Source of the DNA: Prevotella sp. oral taxon 299 str. F0039
GTDB lineage: Bacteria; Bacteroidota; Bacteroidia; Bacteroidales; Bacteroidaceae
DNA: 64,000 bases
Reading direction: 5' to 3'
NCBI RefSeq assembly: GCF_000163055.2
Contig: NC_022124.1
Span: forward strand, 186,001-250,000
The stretch's first letter is position 1; the number at the start of each line of letters is the position of its first letter. Below are positions 40,149 to 49,978 of this stretch, in pieces. The translations under genes were made by a program, and so were the position numbers. The notes below the pieces were generated by a model. The model was given only the letters and a program-made list of their open reading frames with translations. It made no database searches and had not been told where the DNA came from.

Positions 40149-41762
40149 TCATTCTTTGATAGAGTAAGTGTCTTTATTGAGTTTTATGTTATTACTCTTT
40201 AGGAAAGAGTTTTCGTCGAATATATCATTAAGGTAATGAGATGTGTATATAGGAAGATGTTCTAAATTCGTTCTTAGAATTTTGTTCGTCCTGAAGAGTT
40301 TCTTAAATAGCCAATTGATAATTCTACTATTAAATAGAGAAACCAATTGTTCTTCAGAGATAGGAAAGTTCTTCTTTAATACTAATGCATTGGCACTATT
40401 AAGTATTAAATTTTGCTTTGTATCGCAGAAAAATATTAAGTGTTCAGAGATGAATCGGTATATAATCTTTTTGGGGGCACAATAGATACTTATAGGAGCC
40501 GTTTGTTGGTATTTAGAAAGATCAGGATCTATATATATAGTTGGTTCATTTAGTTTATTTGGAGAGATATCTTTTCCTCTGAAAATAGGCACAAGTCCTT
40601 CTTCATAGTTAGGTTTACATTTATTTATGTTATCTCCTGTAACAATGCCTAATCCCCAGTTAGCGTTATTTTTTAATGAGTAGTGAGGTAGTATAAACAG
40701 TTGTTGTATAACATTTTGTTCTTCGGCAGTAGTCCAAACATTAAAGATCATCATAGGATTTTGAGAGAAAGAGCTTTGTAATCTTAGGTGGATATAGTTT
40801 TCAGAGCATTGTATTTGATGATTTTTATTTGGAGTAGTTTTTTCTATTATGATAGAGTATGCTTTTGATTGTACGCTCTTAAAAGCTTTTCCATAATTTT
40901 TTATTTCTTGTATCGAGAACGATAAGAACAGTTGTCTTAGATTTTGAAACCTAGCAACATTTAGAACCGACTCTGGTAATAGAAGTCCCAAACTACCATT
41001 TTGTGAAAGTAGTTGAATAGAGGCAAAAGCAAAAAGAGAGCATGTGTCGGTGTTTTTACCTATTTGATAGAGTTGAGAAAAACATTCTTTATGGTTTTTA
41101 GAAAGTTTTTTTCCCCATGGTGGATTGGTATATATCAGGTCAAATTTTTTATTCAAGCTTTTAGCCGTAGTTAAAAAATCTGCGCAAATAATGTTTATTG
41201 GTTGTTTTCCCGTTTTAAGGAAAACCCTTTGTTTTGTTATTTCTACAGCAATAGCATCTGTGTCGAATCCATAAATGTTTTCTACTTCTACACCTTTTTC
41301 TATTGCCTCCATAATAAAGTTTCCACAACCGCAGCAAGGATCTAAGAATGTTGTTTGCTTTGTCACTTTGATATGCTTCAACATATCGGCAATAATATTT
41401 TTGTTTGTGTAATAAATGCCTTCCTTGTTTCTATAAGATTCAGTTAAAGAGTTTTCATATCTTTGTCCACTTTCTTCATCAAAGCAGTCACTATTTAAAT
41501 CTGTTATAGCGGTAGGTTTACTCAGTTCGTAGCTTTTTGTGCTTTTTCTACTTTTGTTTGATCTGGCAATTAGTTTAGAATTTCCTATTAAATTGTCCTT
41601 CACAAACTCTAAAGATTGTTTAGAAATATATCCTCGAGCAGTGCTTTCTAATAATCCAGTTTTAATCCAATTGCGAATCGTTGCGCACGATACAGATAAA
41701 TCTATAGCAGCATCTGCTATCCTAATATTTTCCTTTATAGCTTCTTTCTTAAATGAAGACAT
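40149..41762 (-). CDS. N6-adenine DNA methyltransferase with HTH N-terminus
   Basis: This 537-residue gamma-class methyltransferase has an N-terminal helix-turn-helix-like start (DLSVSCATIRNWIKTGLLES, about 18-38). The AdoMet motif I (TTFLDPCCGCGNFIMEA) is near residue 140 and the catalytic NPPW (LIYTNPPWGKK) near 211. The C-terminal half resembles a TaqI/Eco57I-type target-recognition domain (VPIFRGKDISPNKLNEP). It should methylate adenine in a specific DNA site. A degraded-looking GIY-YIG ORF lies divergently 310 bp away and may be its former restriction partner. No intact restriction enzyme is seen. Confidence 0.85.
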   Translation of the reverse strand: MSSFKKEAIKENIRIADAAIDLSVSCATIRNWIKTGLLESTARGYISKQSLEFVKDNLIGNSKLIARSNKSRKSTKSYELSKPTAITDLNSDCFDEESGQRYENSLTESYRNKEGIYYTNKNIIADMLKHIKVTKQTTFLDPCCGCGNFIMEAIEKGVEVENIYGFDTDAIAVEITKQRVFLKTGKQPINIICADFLTTAKSLNKKFDLIYTNPPWGKKLSKNHKECFSQLYQIGKNTDTCSLFAFASIQLLSQNGSLGLLLPESVLNVARFQNLRQLFLSFSIQEIKNYGKAFKSVQSKAYSIIIEKTTPNKNHQIQCSENYIHLRLQSSFSQNPMMIFNVWTTAEEQNVIQQLFILPHYSLKNNANWGLGIVTGDNINKCKPNYEEGLVPIFRGKDISPNKLNEPTIYIDPDLSKYQQTAPISIYCAPKKIIYRFISEHLIFFCDTKQNLILNSANALVLKKNFPISEEQLVSLFNSRIINWLFKKLFRTNKILRTNLEHLPIYTSHYLNDIFDENSFLKSNNIKLNKDTYSIKE

Positions 41763-42072
41763 TAAAAAACTGATTTCTTTGTTTGTAAATTGTTCTTAGA
41801 ATTAAATTTGCTTATCCTCGCAAAGATACGAATTAAGCGAGCAAAAACAAAAATATTTATAATCTTATTTACGCTCAATTCACGGTATCGCTTCGGTTTC
41901 AGGGGTAGAACATGATACATTGTATAGGCGTATTTTCTTTGTTATCATGACAAACTAATTTTCACACAAGGTGTTTCTTCAAAATTGTTGGCGAAGATTG
42001 TTGGTGTGAGCATTTGTTTGTTGTTTTGCTTTTACATAAATAAGGCAAAATGCCCTTACGTGTTTTCTTTAT

Positions 42073-42570
42073 GTGTTATCTGAAAACATTAATATCAAGG
42101 GTTTTCCAGAAGAAAGCGCAAAAAGTTTGTTGAGTACTTTGGATGGTGTAGACTACGAACCTATCAAGAAAGAACCAATAAACGACAAACAATATTGGTG
42201 CCTCTATTTTGGTAGTAGTAGCGATTTAGAGCAACGTTTTTATTGGCACACCACTCAAGCACACTCAGCAACAGCCATTAAAAGCGGCACTTTATCGACA
42301 CTTCGTCAAACCATTTGCGCTTTGTTAAAGATAAATCAGAGTGATGCTACAGCCAAACAAAAGGTAGATGATATACTCGACGAATGTTATTGGGAGTGGT
42401 ATGCTACATCATCAAGTGAAGACCCTAAAACAATAGAGAAGGAAGAACTGAAAAACGGATATTATCCATTGAACATACAAAACAATGAAGGCGTAAGAAA
42501 TAAGAGCAAAAACGTGAAGCCTTCTATACCAACTCAGCTAACAGACTTGCGTAGAGAGTATAAAAAGTGA
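42073..42570 (+). pseudogene. GIY-YIG-like nuclease fragment without ATG start
   Basis: The frame is open from 42040 to 42570 but has no ATG anywhere; the first possible start is a GTG at 42073. The segment YWCLYFGSSSDLEQRFYWH resembles the second half of the GIY-YIG nuclease motif (YIGSS-x-LxxRxxxH), while the GIY part is missing or altered. The rest (LSTLRQTICALLK, YWEWY) has no motif I know. It sits divergent from a DNA methyltransferase gene, so I read it as a restriction enzyme remnant with a lost 5' end. A functional gene with a GTG start is the alternative. Confidence 0.55.
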
Positions 42571-42655
42571 TGCGTTTTATTTGCCTAATCTACACACGAG
42601 TGGGATAATGCCTATAGAACTTGATGTTATTTCCATTTGTTTTTGGAAATAACTT

Positions 42656-42700
42656 AATCCTCAAAATCGTAATAGAAAATGCGGTTTTGAGGATTTTTTT
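42656..42700 (+). terminator. Terminator downstream of the GIY-YIG-like ORF
   Basis: AATCCTCAAAA pairs with TTTTGAGGATT and runs into T7. A second hairpin (GTTATTTCC/GGAAATAAC, 42626-42652) lies just before it. Confidence 0.8.
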
Positions 42701-42879
42701 GTGATGAAGAAATAAGTAAACAGCTAATACCCATCGGTGTTTCTACTGAAATGTTGTGTTTTCGCCATGCGTTTTTACCTCTTTTAAAAGAGATGTTTGT
42801 ATCGAAAAAGAGTGTAAGTGCATTTCGTTTATCTTTCTATACTACAGAGAATAACAAAAATAAAAAAGCATAGAAAAAC

Positions 42880-42989
42880 AATAGCAATTGGTGTTAAACC
42901 TCAATGTCAATGCTTTTGTTGTGTAAAAGTATTGCTTTGGGGATGTAATTGCATTGCTTTTGTGTGCTAAAAGCAGTGAGTTTACAAGT
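42880..42989. repeat. 22-bp-period palindromic repeat array C
   Basis: Five units start at 42880, 42902, 42924, 42946 and 42968, exactly 22 bp apart. Typical cores are TAAAAGTATTGCTTTG, TAATTGCATTGCTTTT and TAAAAGCAGTGAGTTT. The array lies in the 750-bp gap 42571-43322, which otherwise holds only terminators. Confidence 0.7.
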
Positions 42990-43296
42990 GGATAGAATAC
43001 ACCTCAAGTAGAGCAGAGAGTGTATGTTTGATGCGAGAAACAGAGGGAAGATATCAATGCAACGTGTAAAGAGAAGGCTATAGACCTTGGGTGAAACTTT
43101 ATTGGTGTTGATTTGAACCCAGAAAGAAGCTTGTTTATGGCATTATTGTTGCCATGGAGATAGTGGGTTGATGATGGGTTGCAAGTTAAGGGCAGAGCAA
43201 TTGCTCGTTAACGACAGATAGAATCAAAATAAAATGGTGTTCGGTTGCAGTTCTATTAAAAACAAATGCGATAGAATAGAATCATATATAAAAAAT

Positions 43297-43321
43297 AAAA
43301 GGTGGTTAAAAACCACCTTTT
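43297..43321 (-). terminator. Terminator of the tRNA-Leu gene
   Basis: AAAAGGTGGTT and AACCACCTTTT flank a 3-nt loop. On the minus strand the stem is followed by ATTTTTTAT. It lies immediately downstream of the tRNA. Confidence 0.8.
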
Positions 43322-43322
43322 G

Positions 43323-43404
43323 TGCGCTTGATAGGACTCGAACCTACACGTCGCAAAACACTAGATCCTAAGTCTAGCGCGTCTACCAATTTCGCCACAA
43401 GCGC
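43323..43404 (-). tRNA. tRNA-Leu (TAG)
   Basis: On the minus strand, GCGCTTG pairs with CAAGCGC, the anticodon loop CTTAGGA gives TAG, and a long variable arm typical of tRNA-Leu follows. The T-loop GGTTCGAGTCC is normal. CCA is not encoded. Confidence 0.93.
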
Positions 43405-43460
43405 AAGGTAGTACCCTCATTGCGTTTGCAAAGGTAATGTATAAAAATTAAACTACCAAA

Positions 43461-44480
43461 TTATTTTGCTATAATTTTACGTGCAAATTCAATTAAAGTG
43501 TCTTTTTTGCGTTGCAAATCCTCCATTTTTAGGCTCACATTGTGGTGCGGTTCAATTCCGAACTCAGTAGTTTTTTGCTCAGAATCGTATGACGGGATAG
43601 CAGAAAAACGCACCGACCAGCCATTAGGCAGCTCGTTAGAGAAAGGCATTCCCGCCCCTCCGCCAGTTTTATCTCCTATAATTGTAACGTTAGGAAGGTT
43701 CTTCATATATTTCACAAACTCGTTGGCAGCACTATAAACACCACGATTGGTGATAACAACAACAGGCTTTTGCCATCTAATGCCATTGCTAGGAGTGAGA
43801 TATTGCGCCTGAAGTGGAGAGAAATCTCGATGTCCCTTACCCGTTTTGTGGCGAATATAGCCCACCAACACCTTTTTATTAGTGAAGCGAGCTGCAAGTT
43901 GTTCGGCTGCAGTAACTAAGCCACCGCTATTGTCTCGAAGGTCTATAATTAGTCCTTTGCATGCTAATAGATAAAAAAACACATGATCTAGATTGCCTTC
44001 GCCCTTGCCACTTGCAAACGAGGCACAACGTATGTAGCCCGTGTTGTCGGTGAGGATGCGATAGTAAAAACCTGCCGCAATTTTATAGTTCGTCCCTAAA
44101 TAGTTATCGATGAGTTCTTGTGAGAAGTTCGAAGGGTAGTTTTCACGCCATGCCCAGTATCTTCCCATGTCGAAAGCACTGTATAAATTGACATGACCAT
44201 CACGCAATTCCGATAGCATATTACTAAGAAGTTCAAACTCTTGCGCCTTTGTTAGCGGCATAGATGCCGTGGGAGCATATCGCTTATACACCTCGTTCCA
44301 ATCGAGTCCGTATTCCTTTTGCTTCTCATCAAAAAAGCAATAATGCTCGTTAATGATGTTCCACAAAGCCTCGAAATTGCCCTTTGTGGTGTTAGGTGGC
44401 TCGTTGTTGTCGATACAAGAGGCGAAACAAAAGCATAAAAGCAACAAAATGCAGATGCGAGATGTTATTTTTGAAATCAT
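43461..44480 (-). CDS. S41-family peptidase, lipoprotein
   Basis: This 339-residue protein has a lipoprotein signal (LLLCFCFASCID). The peptidase core includes GLIIDLRDNSGG, VVITNRGVYSAANEF with the nucleophilic serine, and a later IIGDKTGGGAG, which is the C-terminal-processing (tail-specific) protease layout. No PDZ domain is obvious. It is exported and anchored in the envelope, where it probably cleaves peptides. Its start overlaps the DUF3316 gene stop by 4 bp, so the two are co-expressed. Confidence 0.87.
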   Translation of the reverse strand: MISKITSRICILLLLCFCFASCIDNNEPPNTTKGNFEALWNIINEHYCFFDEKQKEYGLDWNEVYKRYAPTASMPLTKAQEFELLSNMLSELRDGHVNLYSAFDMGRYWAWRENYPSNFSQELIDNYLGTNYKIAAGFYYRILTDNTGYIRCASFASGKGEGNLDHVFFYLLACKGLIIDLRDNSGGLVTAAEQLAARFTNKKVLVGYIRHKTGKGHRDFSPLQAQYLTPSNGIRWQKPVVVITNRGVYSAANEFVKYMKNLPNVTIIGDKTGGGAGMPFSNELPNGWSVRFSAIPSYDSEQKTTEFGIEPHHNVSLKMEDLQRKKDTLIEFARKIIAK

Positions 44481-45325
44481 GGTTGCAATGAAATAAACTT
44501 GAAGTGTTTTACAATTCCAATTGAGAGGGCATGACTATAGGTGTGCGACTTGATGTTATTGACGTTCCATTGTAAATAGTTGCCCACATAACCAATGCGT
44601 ACTTGGGTTTTGAATAGCATGAAATCGAGTGATAACATTTGTCGAAGAGATGGCTTGTTGATGGGGTGTGTGAACACCATGTTATGGTCGTAGTTACCTT
44701 GTGTGAACGCTTCGTAGTAGGATTGACTATAGTTTGGGCAAAACATAAGTCCTATTAATGGTGAAAAAGCTTGATAATTCACCGCCATTGGGTGCTTGCG
44801 TAGAAAACGAAAGCGATAGGTGCATGACACAATAGGACCGATATTGAAGTCTGCAAGGGCTTGTGCTGGGTTGTTGCTGTTGCGAGTGTTATAGATAACG
44901 CCAAGCGAAGAGTCGATCAAGCCACCACCTCTTATAATAAGGTTGTTATCTAAAAAAGTCCATTTATGCAGTTTGCCCCATTCAATATTATAGACGGCAT
45001 AAAGCTCAGAACCCGTGTCTTGCTTGTTTAGGGTGCGTGCTATAGCGGCTTGGTGCATGATGTTGGTGCTCCAATCGCAATAGCCTCGTTCTCGAGTGGT
45101 GTGTGAAATAAAACGTAACTCCGTTCCTCTATACTTTTGATTAGATAGATAGGTGTCTAGTAGCTCAAGATTTCCAATGGCAAACGAGTGTGCATTGGTG
45201 ATGAGCTTTTGTTGATTTAAGGCGTTAGAATCGTTGATGTTCAATATTTTTTCTTGCGCTTTTGCATTAGAAAAAAGCATGCAAAAACACAAGAAAAGAT
45301 TAGCTTTCAGTATTTTCTTCATCAT
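44477..45325 (-). CDS. DUF3316-family exported protein
   Basis: This 282-residue protein has a signal peptide (LFLCFCMLFSNAKAQ). It matches the Bacteroidota DUF3316 layout, a mainly beta protein with motifs such as YRGTELRFISHTTRER and QMLSLDFMLFKTQVRIGY. It is probably a small outer-membrane beta-barrel. The start lies 26 bp inside the end of the topoisomerase IV gene, and its end overlaps the S41 peptidase gene. The molecular role is unknown. Confidence 0.8.
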   Translation of the reverse strand: MMKKILKANLFLCFCMLFSNAKAQEKILNINDSNALNQQKLITNAHSFAIGNLELLDTYLSNQKYRGTELRFISHTTRERGYCDWSTNIMHQAAIARTLNKQDTGSELYAVYNIEWGKLHKWTFLDNNLIIRGGGLIDSSLGVIYNTRNSNNPAQALADFNIGPIVSCTYRFRFLRKHPMAVNYQAFSPLIGLMFCPNYSQSYYEAFTQGNYDHNMVFTHPINKPSLRQMLSLDFMLFKTQVRIGYVGNYLQWNVNNIKSHTYSHALSIGIVKHFKFISLQP

Positions 45326-48020
45326 TAAAGAGATTGAGTTGTCCTGTTATTTCATCGATAACATCTTGTTGACTCTTTCCTTTGTCGGGGTCTAAATTCT
45401 CAGAAAGGCTATCTTGTTCGTTTATTTCTTCATTGCTTAGAGCATCATCTTCTTGCTCTTCTTCATTGACAATAGGCTCGAGTAGTTCAACAGAATCAAT
45501 GCTCCAAGTGGCAATGCGTTTTCCTTTAGCCTTAAATCCCTTTACAGAAATAAACTCATTTACATCAATTTCTTGCTCTCCTCTGAATGCATCTTCGCCA
45601 CCATAAGTAACCTTTACACGTGGATTCTTTTGGTCGGTGAGGACAATTAACTTGTTGTTAGGATTCTCTCCAACAAAATTTTGATGTCGTTTAGTTGCCT
45701 CCATGTTAAAGCGTTTGATGTAATGATAATTGTTATTATCTGCATCAATCAGCACAAGCGACCATACCTTGTGTTCGTTCCACTTCTCAATTATAAGAAT
45801 ATTGTCTTCGTAATGGTTGTTAGCATCAAAGTTGGTGATGTAGAACTCGCCATTATCAAGGACGATAAGTATAGAATCTCCTTCGTTAAACTCGCCCAAT
45901 AGTTTTCCGTGTTCATCATAATTAAGGCGGTTAACATCTGGGTCGAACCACACTTTTCTGCCTCCTAAAGTGCTATGTCCGTGGCTCTTCAATCCAATTC
46001 GTTGAATGTTGAACTTAGTTAAGAGGTTTCCTTTGGCTGCTCTTCCTTTGATTAAGATGTCAGAGAAATCTTTTTCTATAAAGATATTACCTTTTTTAGA
46101 CGCAGGATCTAAAGTGACTTTGATGACCTCTGCCTCTCCATTTGGATTTGCAGTGAAGTACACAACCTTCGAATGAGGGGTGCCATTGGTGAGGTTGTAG
46201 TCACGTTCTCGGGTCATAGAAGTAACATTAAAACGTTTAATGTAATAAGGACCCTTCTTGCCATCACGATAAACAGCATTGTAAATGGTGCGCTTATCAT
46301 TCTTCTTAAATACCTGAACGTGTAGCACATTCTTACCAACGAAAATCTTTTCAGCCACCTTTATAATCTTGTACAATCCATCTTTGTAGAAAATAATGAT
46401 GTCGTCTATGTCCGAACAGTTACAAACAAACTCATCTTTCTTGAGTGAAGTGCCAATAAAACCATCTTGTCTGTTGATGTAAAGCTTTTCGTTAGCCTCT
46501 ACAACCTTTGTTGCTTCGATGGTATCAAAGTTTCTTATTTCCGTTAAACGATGATGATCTTTGCCGTATTTCTCTTTTAAGAAGGTGAACCACTCAATGG
46601 TAACATCCACCATGTGAGCCAGTTTATAGTCGATATCTTTAATCTCTTGCTTCATTTTAGCAATGAGTTCCTCGGCTTTTTCCTTATTAAACTTCAAGAT
46701 TCTCTGCATCTTTATTTCTAAAAGATGCAAGATATCGTCACGGGTTATTTCACGAATAAAGTCCTTCTTAAAAGGCTCTAATCGTTCATCAATGTGCTTA
46801 ATGGCTGCATCTACGTTAGCTGCTTGCTCAAATTTCTTATCTTTATAGATTCTTTCTTCAATGAAAATGCTTTCCAACGATGCAAAAAATAGTTGAGAAA
46901 GGAGTTCGTCTTTACGTATTTGTAGCTCCTTTCTAAGAAGTCCCATCGTTGAGTCTACGCTGTGACAAAGTACCTCACTCACAGTCATAAAGCGTGGTTT
47001 CTGATCTTCAATCACGCAACAATTGGGCGAAATGTTCACCTCGCAGTCGCTAAATGCGTATAAAGCGTCAATCGTTTTGTCAGAAGAAACACCACTTGCA
47101 AGGTGAATTTGAATTTCAACTTCAGCGGCAGTGTTGTCGTCTACCTTCTTTGCTTTGATCTTTCCCTTGTCAATAGCCTTTAAGATAGAATCGATAAGCG
47201 ATGTGGTGGTTTTGCTATAAGGAATTTCTCGTATAACAAGTGTTTTGCTATCTAGCTTTTCAATCTTGGCACGAACTTTGATACTACCACCTCGAAGACC
47301 ATCATTATACTTGCTAACATCTATAGATCCGCCAGTGGGAAAGTCGGGATAAAGTTGAAATTCCTCTCCTCTTAGGTAGGAAATAGCCGCTTGGCATATC
47401 TCATTGGGGTTGTGTGGGAGTATTTTTGACGACAAACCGACCGCAATTCCCTCAGCTCCTTGAGCCAAAAGAAGTGGAAATTTAGCAGGAAGTGTGATGG
47501 GTTCTTGGTTTCTTCCGTCGTAACTTAGTTGCCAATTGGTTGTTTTAGGGTTAAAAACAACATCTAAAGCGAATTGAGAAAGACGTGCTTCAATGTAACG
47601 AGGCGCAGCAGCTCGGTCGCCAGTGAGTATGTTTCCCCAGTTACCTTGCATGTCAATGAGCAGATTTTTCTGTCCCATTTGCACCAAAGCGTCGCCAATT
47701 GAGGCATCACCATGTGGGTGAAACTGCATAGTATGACCAACAATGTTAGCCACTTTGTTATATCTTCCGTCGTCCATGCGCTTCATAGAGTGCAAAATAC
47801 GACGTTGAACGGGTTTAAGTCCATCTTCAATGTGTGGCACGGCACGTTCTAATATAACATAAGAAGCATAAGCTAAGAACCAACCTTGATACATTCCGCT
47901 GAGGTGATGCACTGCAGATGCATCAAGACGGCTCGCTGGTGTGTAGTCGGAATGACTCTCGTTATTTATTAGTTCTTCTTGATTCTCGCTATTGTTGATA
48001 TCGTCGTTGTAATTACTCAT
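45300..48020 (-). CDS. parC: DNA topoisomerase IV subunit A
   Basis: This 906-residue protein starts with the winged-helix core (RAVPHIEDGLKPVQRRILH, then MQFHPHGDASIGDAL), and the catalytic tyrosine is in RAAAPRYIEARLS (about 140). A coiled-coil arm follows, then a C-terminal beta-propeller region. It cuts and reseals both DNA strands to unlink daughter chromosomes, together with ParE. The C-terminus is acidic. I assign ParC rather than GyrA because the gyrase box is not seen, but Bacteroidota naming is often ambiguous. parE is not in this window. Confidence 0.85.
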   Translation of the reverse strand: MSNYNDDINNSENQEELINNESHSDYTPASRLDASAVHHLSGMYQGWFLAYASYVILERAVPHIEDGLKPVQRRILHSMKRMDDGRYNKVANIVGHTMQFHPHGDASIGDALVQMGQKNLLIDMQGNWGNILTGDRAAAPRYIEARLSQFALDVVFNPKTTNWQLSYDGRNQEPITLPAKFPLLLAQGAEGIAVGLSSKILPHNPNEICQAAISYLRGEEFQLYPDFPTGGSIDVSKYNDGLRGGSIKVRAKIEKLDSKTLVIREIPYSKTTTSLIDSILKAIDKGKIKAKKVDDNTAAEVEIQIHLASGVSSDKTIDALYAFSDCEVNISPNCCVIEDQKPRFMTVSEVLCHSVDSTMGLLRKELQIRKDELLSQLFFASLESIFIEERIYKDKKFEQAANVDAAIKHIDERLEPFKKDFIREITRDDILHLLEIKMQRILKFNKEKAEELIAKMKQEIKDIDYKLAHMVDVTIEWFTFLKEKYGKDHHRLTEIRNFDTIEATKVVEANEKLYINRQDGFIGTSLKKDEFVCNCSDIDDIIIFYKDGLYKIIKVAEKIFVGKNVLHVQVFKKNDKRTIYNAVYRDGKKGPYYIKRFNVTSMTRERDYNLTNGTPHSKVVYFTANPNGEAEVIKVTLDPASKKGNIFIEKDFSDILIKGRAAKGNLLTKFNIQRIGLKSHGHSTLGGRKVWFDPDVNRLNYDEHGKLLGEFNEGDSILIVLDNGEFYITNFDANNHYEDNILIIEKWNEHKVWSLVLIDADNNNYHYIKRFNMEATKRHQNFVGENPNNKLIVLTDQKNPRVKVTYGGEDAFRGEQEIDVNEFISVKGFKAKGKRIATWSIDSVELLEPIVNEEEQEDDALSNEEINEQDSLSENLDPDKGKSQQDVIDEITGQLNLFNDEENTES

Positions 48021-48091
48021 GCTACAAATGAAAAGCTATTAGTTAACTCTAATTTAACGCAAAAATACAAAGAATATCCGAAAAAAAGGCT

Positions 48092-48099
48092 TAACTTTG
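48092..48099 (+). promoter_or_regulatory. -7 promoter box of glyS
   Basis: TAACTTTG fits TAnnTTTG and lies 27 bp before the ATG at 48127. It excludes the earlier TTG start at 48097. Confidence 0.6.
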
Positions 48100-48126
48100 C
48101 CCAATAATTTAATTTTTAGAACTGCA

Positions 48127-49668
48127 ATGGCACAAGAAGATATTTTTAAGAAGATTATTTCGCACTGTAAAGAATACGGTTTTGTTTTTCCAAGTAGTGA
48201 TATTTACGATGGTTTAGGAGCCGTATATGATTATGGACAGAATGGAGTTGAACTTAAAAACAATATCAAAGAATATTGGTGGAAGAGCATGGTGCTCCTT
48301 CATGAGAATATTGTTGGAATCGACTCGGCTATCTTTATGCACCCAACGATATGGAAAGCATCAGGACATGTCGATGCATTCAACGACCCTTTGATTGATA
48401 ATAAAGACTCAAAGAAACGCTATCGTGCAGACGTTTTGATTGAAGATCAAATCGCAAAATACGAAGAAAAGATTGATAAAGAAGTGGCTAAGGCAGCAAA
48501 ACGCTTTGGAGAAAGCTTCGATAAAGAGAAGTTCTTAGAAACAAATGCACGTGTATTGGAGCTAAACGAGAAGAAAAATGCTCTTCACACACGTTATGCT
48601 GAGGCTATGCAGGCGTCTAATTTAGAAGAACTTAAGCAGATTATCATTGATGAAGAGATTGTAGATCCTATTAGTGGAACAAAGAACTGGACCGATGTTC
48701 GTCAGTTTAACCTTATGTTCTCTACTGAGATGGGTTCAGTTTCAGATGCTGCAAACAAGATATATTTGCGTCCAGAAACAGCTCAAGGTATCTTTGTTAA
48801 CTACCTAAACGTACAAAAAACAGGTAGAATGAAATTGCCATTTGGTATTGCTCAAATAGGTAAAGCATTCCGAAACGAAATCGTTGCACGTCAATTCATC
48901 TTCAGAATGCGTGAGTTTGAACAAATGGAAATGCAGTATTTCGTTAGTCCTGGCACTGAATTAGAGCACTTTAATAAGTGGAAAGAGCTAAGAATGAAGT
49001 GGCATCAAGCACTTGGTTTTGGTGCAGAAAACTATCGTTTCCACGATCATGAGAAGCTTGCTCACTATGCAAATGCCGCTACTGACGTTGAATTTAAGAT
49101 GCCATTTGGTTTCAAAGAAGTTGAAGGTGTTCACTCAAGAACCAACTTTGACCTTTCACAACACGAGAAATTCAGTGGTAAATCAATTAAATATTTCGAT
49201 CCACAAACCAACGAAAGCTATGTACCTTACGTGATAGAGACATCTATTGGTGTTGATCGTATGTTCCTTTCAATCATGTGTCACGCTTATACAGAAGAGG
49301 CATTAGAAAATGGAGAAACACGTGTTGTGTTGAAACTTCCTGCTGCATTGGCTCCTGTTAAGTTGTGTGTGATGCCTCTAGTGAAGAAAGATGGCTTGCC
49401 AGAAAAGGCTCGTGAGATTGTTGATAGCTTGAAATTCCACTTCAATTGCCATTACGAAGAAAAAGATTCAATCGGAAAACGCTATCGGCGTCACGATGCA
49501 ATAGGTACTCCTTATTGTGTAACTGTAGACCATGATACATTGAAAGACAACAAAGTTACTTTGCGTTTCAGAGATACAATGGAGCAAGAACGTGTTGATA
49601 TTTCAGAACTTCGCAATATAATTGAAGACAAAGTGAGCATCGTTAGCTTGCTAAAGAAATTACAATAA
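48127..49668 (+). CDS. glyS: Glycyl-tRNA synthetase
   Basis: The ATG at 48127 (MAQEDIFKKIISHCKEYGF) gives a 513-residue class II synthetase of the homodimeric, eukaryote-like type. Family motifs include YDYGQNGVELKNNIK, a motif 2 region with FGIAQIGKAFRNEIV, and the later ETSIGVDRMFL (motif 3). A C-terminal anticodon-binding domain (PVKLCVMPLVKKDGL, then IGKRYRRHDAIGTPYC) follows. It attaches glycine to tRNA-Gly. A terminator follows directly. Confidence 0.95.
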   Translation: MAQEDIFKKIISHCKEYGFVFPSSDIYDGLGAVYDYGQNGVELKNNIKEYWWKSMVLLHENIVGIDSAIFMHPTIWKASGHVDAFNDPLIDNKDSKKRYRADVLIEDQIAKYEEKIDKEVAKAAKRFGESFDKEKFLETNARVLELNEKKNALHTRYAEAMQASNLEELKQIIIDEEIVDPISGTKNWTDVRQFNLMFSTEMGSVSDAANKIYLRPETAQGIFVNYLNVQKTGRMKLPFGIAQIGKAFRNEIVARQFIFRMREFEQMEMQYFVSPGTELEHFNKWKELRMKWHQALGFGAENYRFHDHEKLAHYANAATDVEFKMPFGFKEVEGVHSRTNFDLSQHEKFSGKSIKYFDPQTNESYVPYVIETSIGVDRMFLSIMCHAYTEEALENGETRVVLKLPAALAPVKLCVMPLVKKDGLPEKAREIVDSLKFHFNCHYEEKDSIGKRYRRHDAIGTPYCVTVDHDTLKDNKVTLRFRDTMEQERVDISELRNIIEDKVSIVSLLKKLQ

Positions 49669-49671
49669 ATA

Positions 49672-49716
49672 AAAAAATAAACCATTGCCACTATGGCTTT
49701 GGTTTATTTTTTTGCT
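49672..49716 (+). terminator. Terminator after glyS
   Basis: AATAAACCA pairs with TGGTTTATT across a loop with its own short GCC/GGC pairing, and runs into T7. It starts within a few bases of the glyS stop. Confidence 0.75.
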
Positions 49717-49818
49717 CTTTTTTAGGCGGATAGCAATCGCTTTCAAAATCAAAGGCAAGTTGAAAGGAAACTATAATTGAAGAGATAGAACCCTTTGGGC
49801 ATTGCCCTTATAAAGAAT

Positions 49819-49910
49819 AAAAGCTAAACTTTTACATAGGAAGATAAGAACAAGCAAGTAGGAGTGAATCCCTCTCAGATCTTATCATAATGTAAGAGTT
49901 TAGCTTTTTT
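49819..49910 (+). ncRNA. Candidate small structured RNA or long terminator stem
   Basis: The arms AAAGCTAAACTTTTACAT (49820) and ATGTAAGAGTTTAGCTTT (49889) are complementary with one mismatch or wobble, followed by T6. Inside, GATAAG and CTTATC pair again. The whole folds into a roughly 90-nt rod. It may be a terminator for glyS or yeiH, an sRNA, or a degenerate mobile hairpin element. Confidence 0.4.
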
Positions 49911-49978
49911 ATTGTTATCTCATTTAAGAGGGAATAGCTTTCATTCCCCTTTTGATATTTATCTCGATTGAATAGGAA

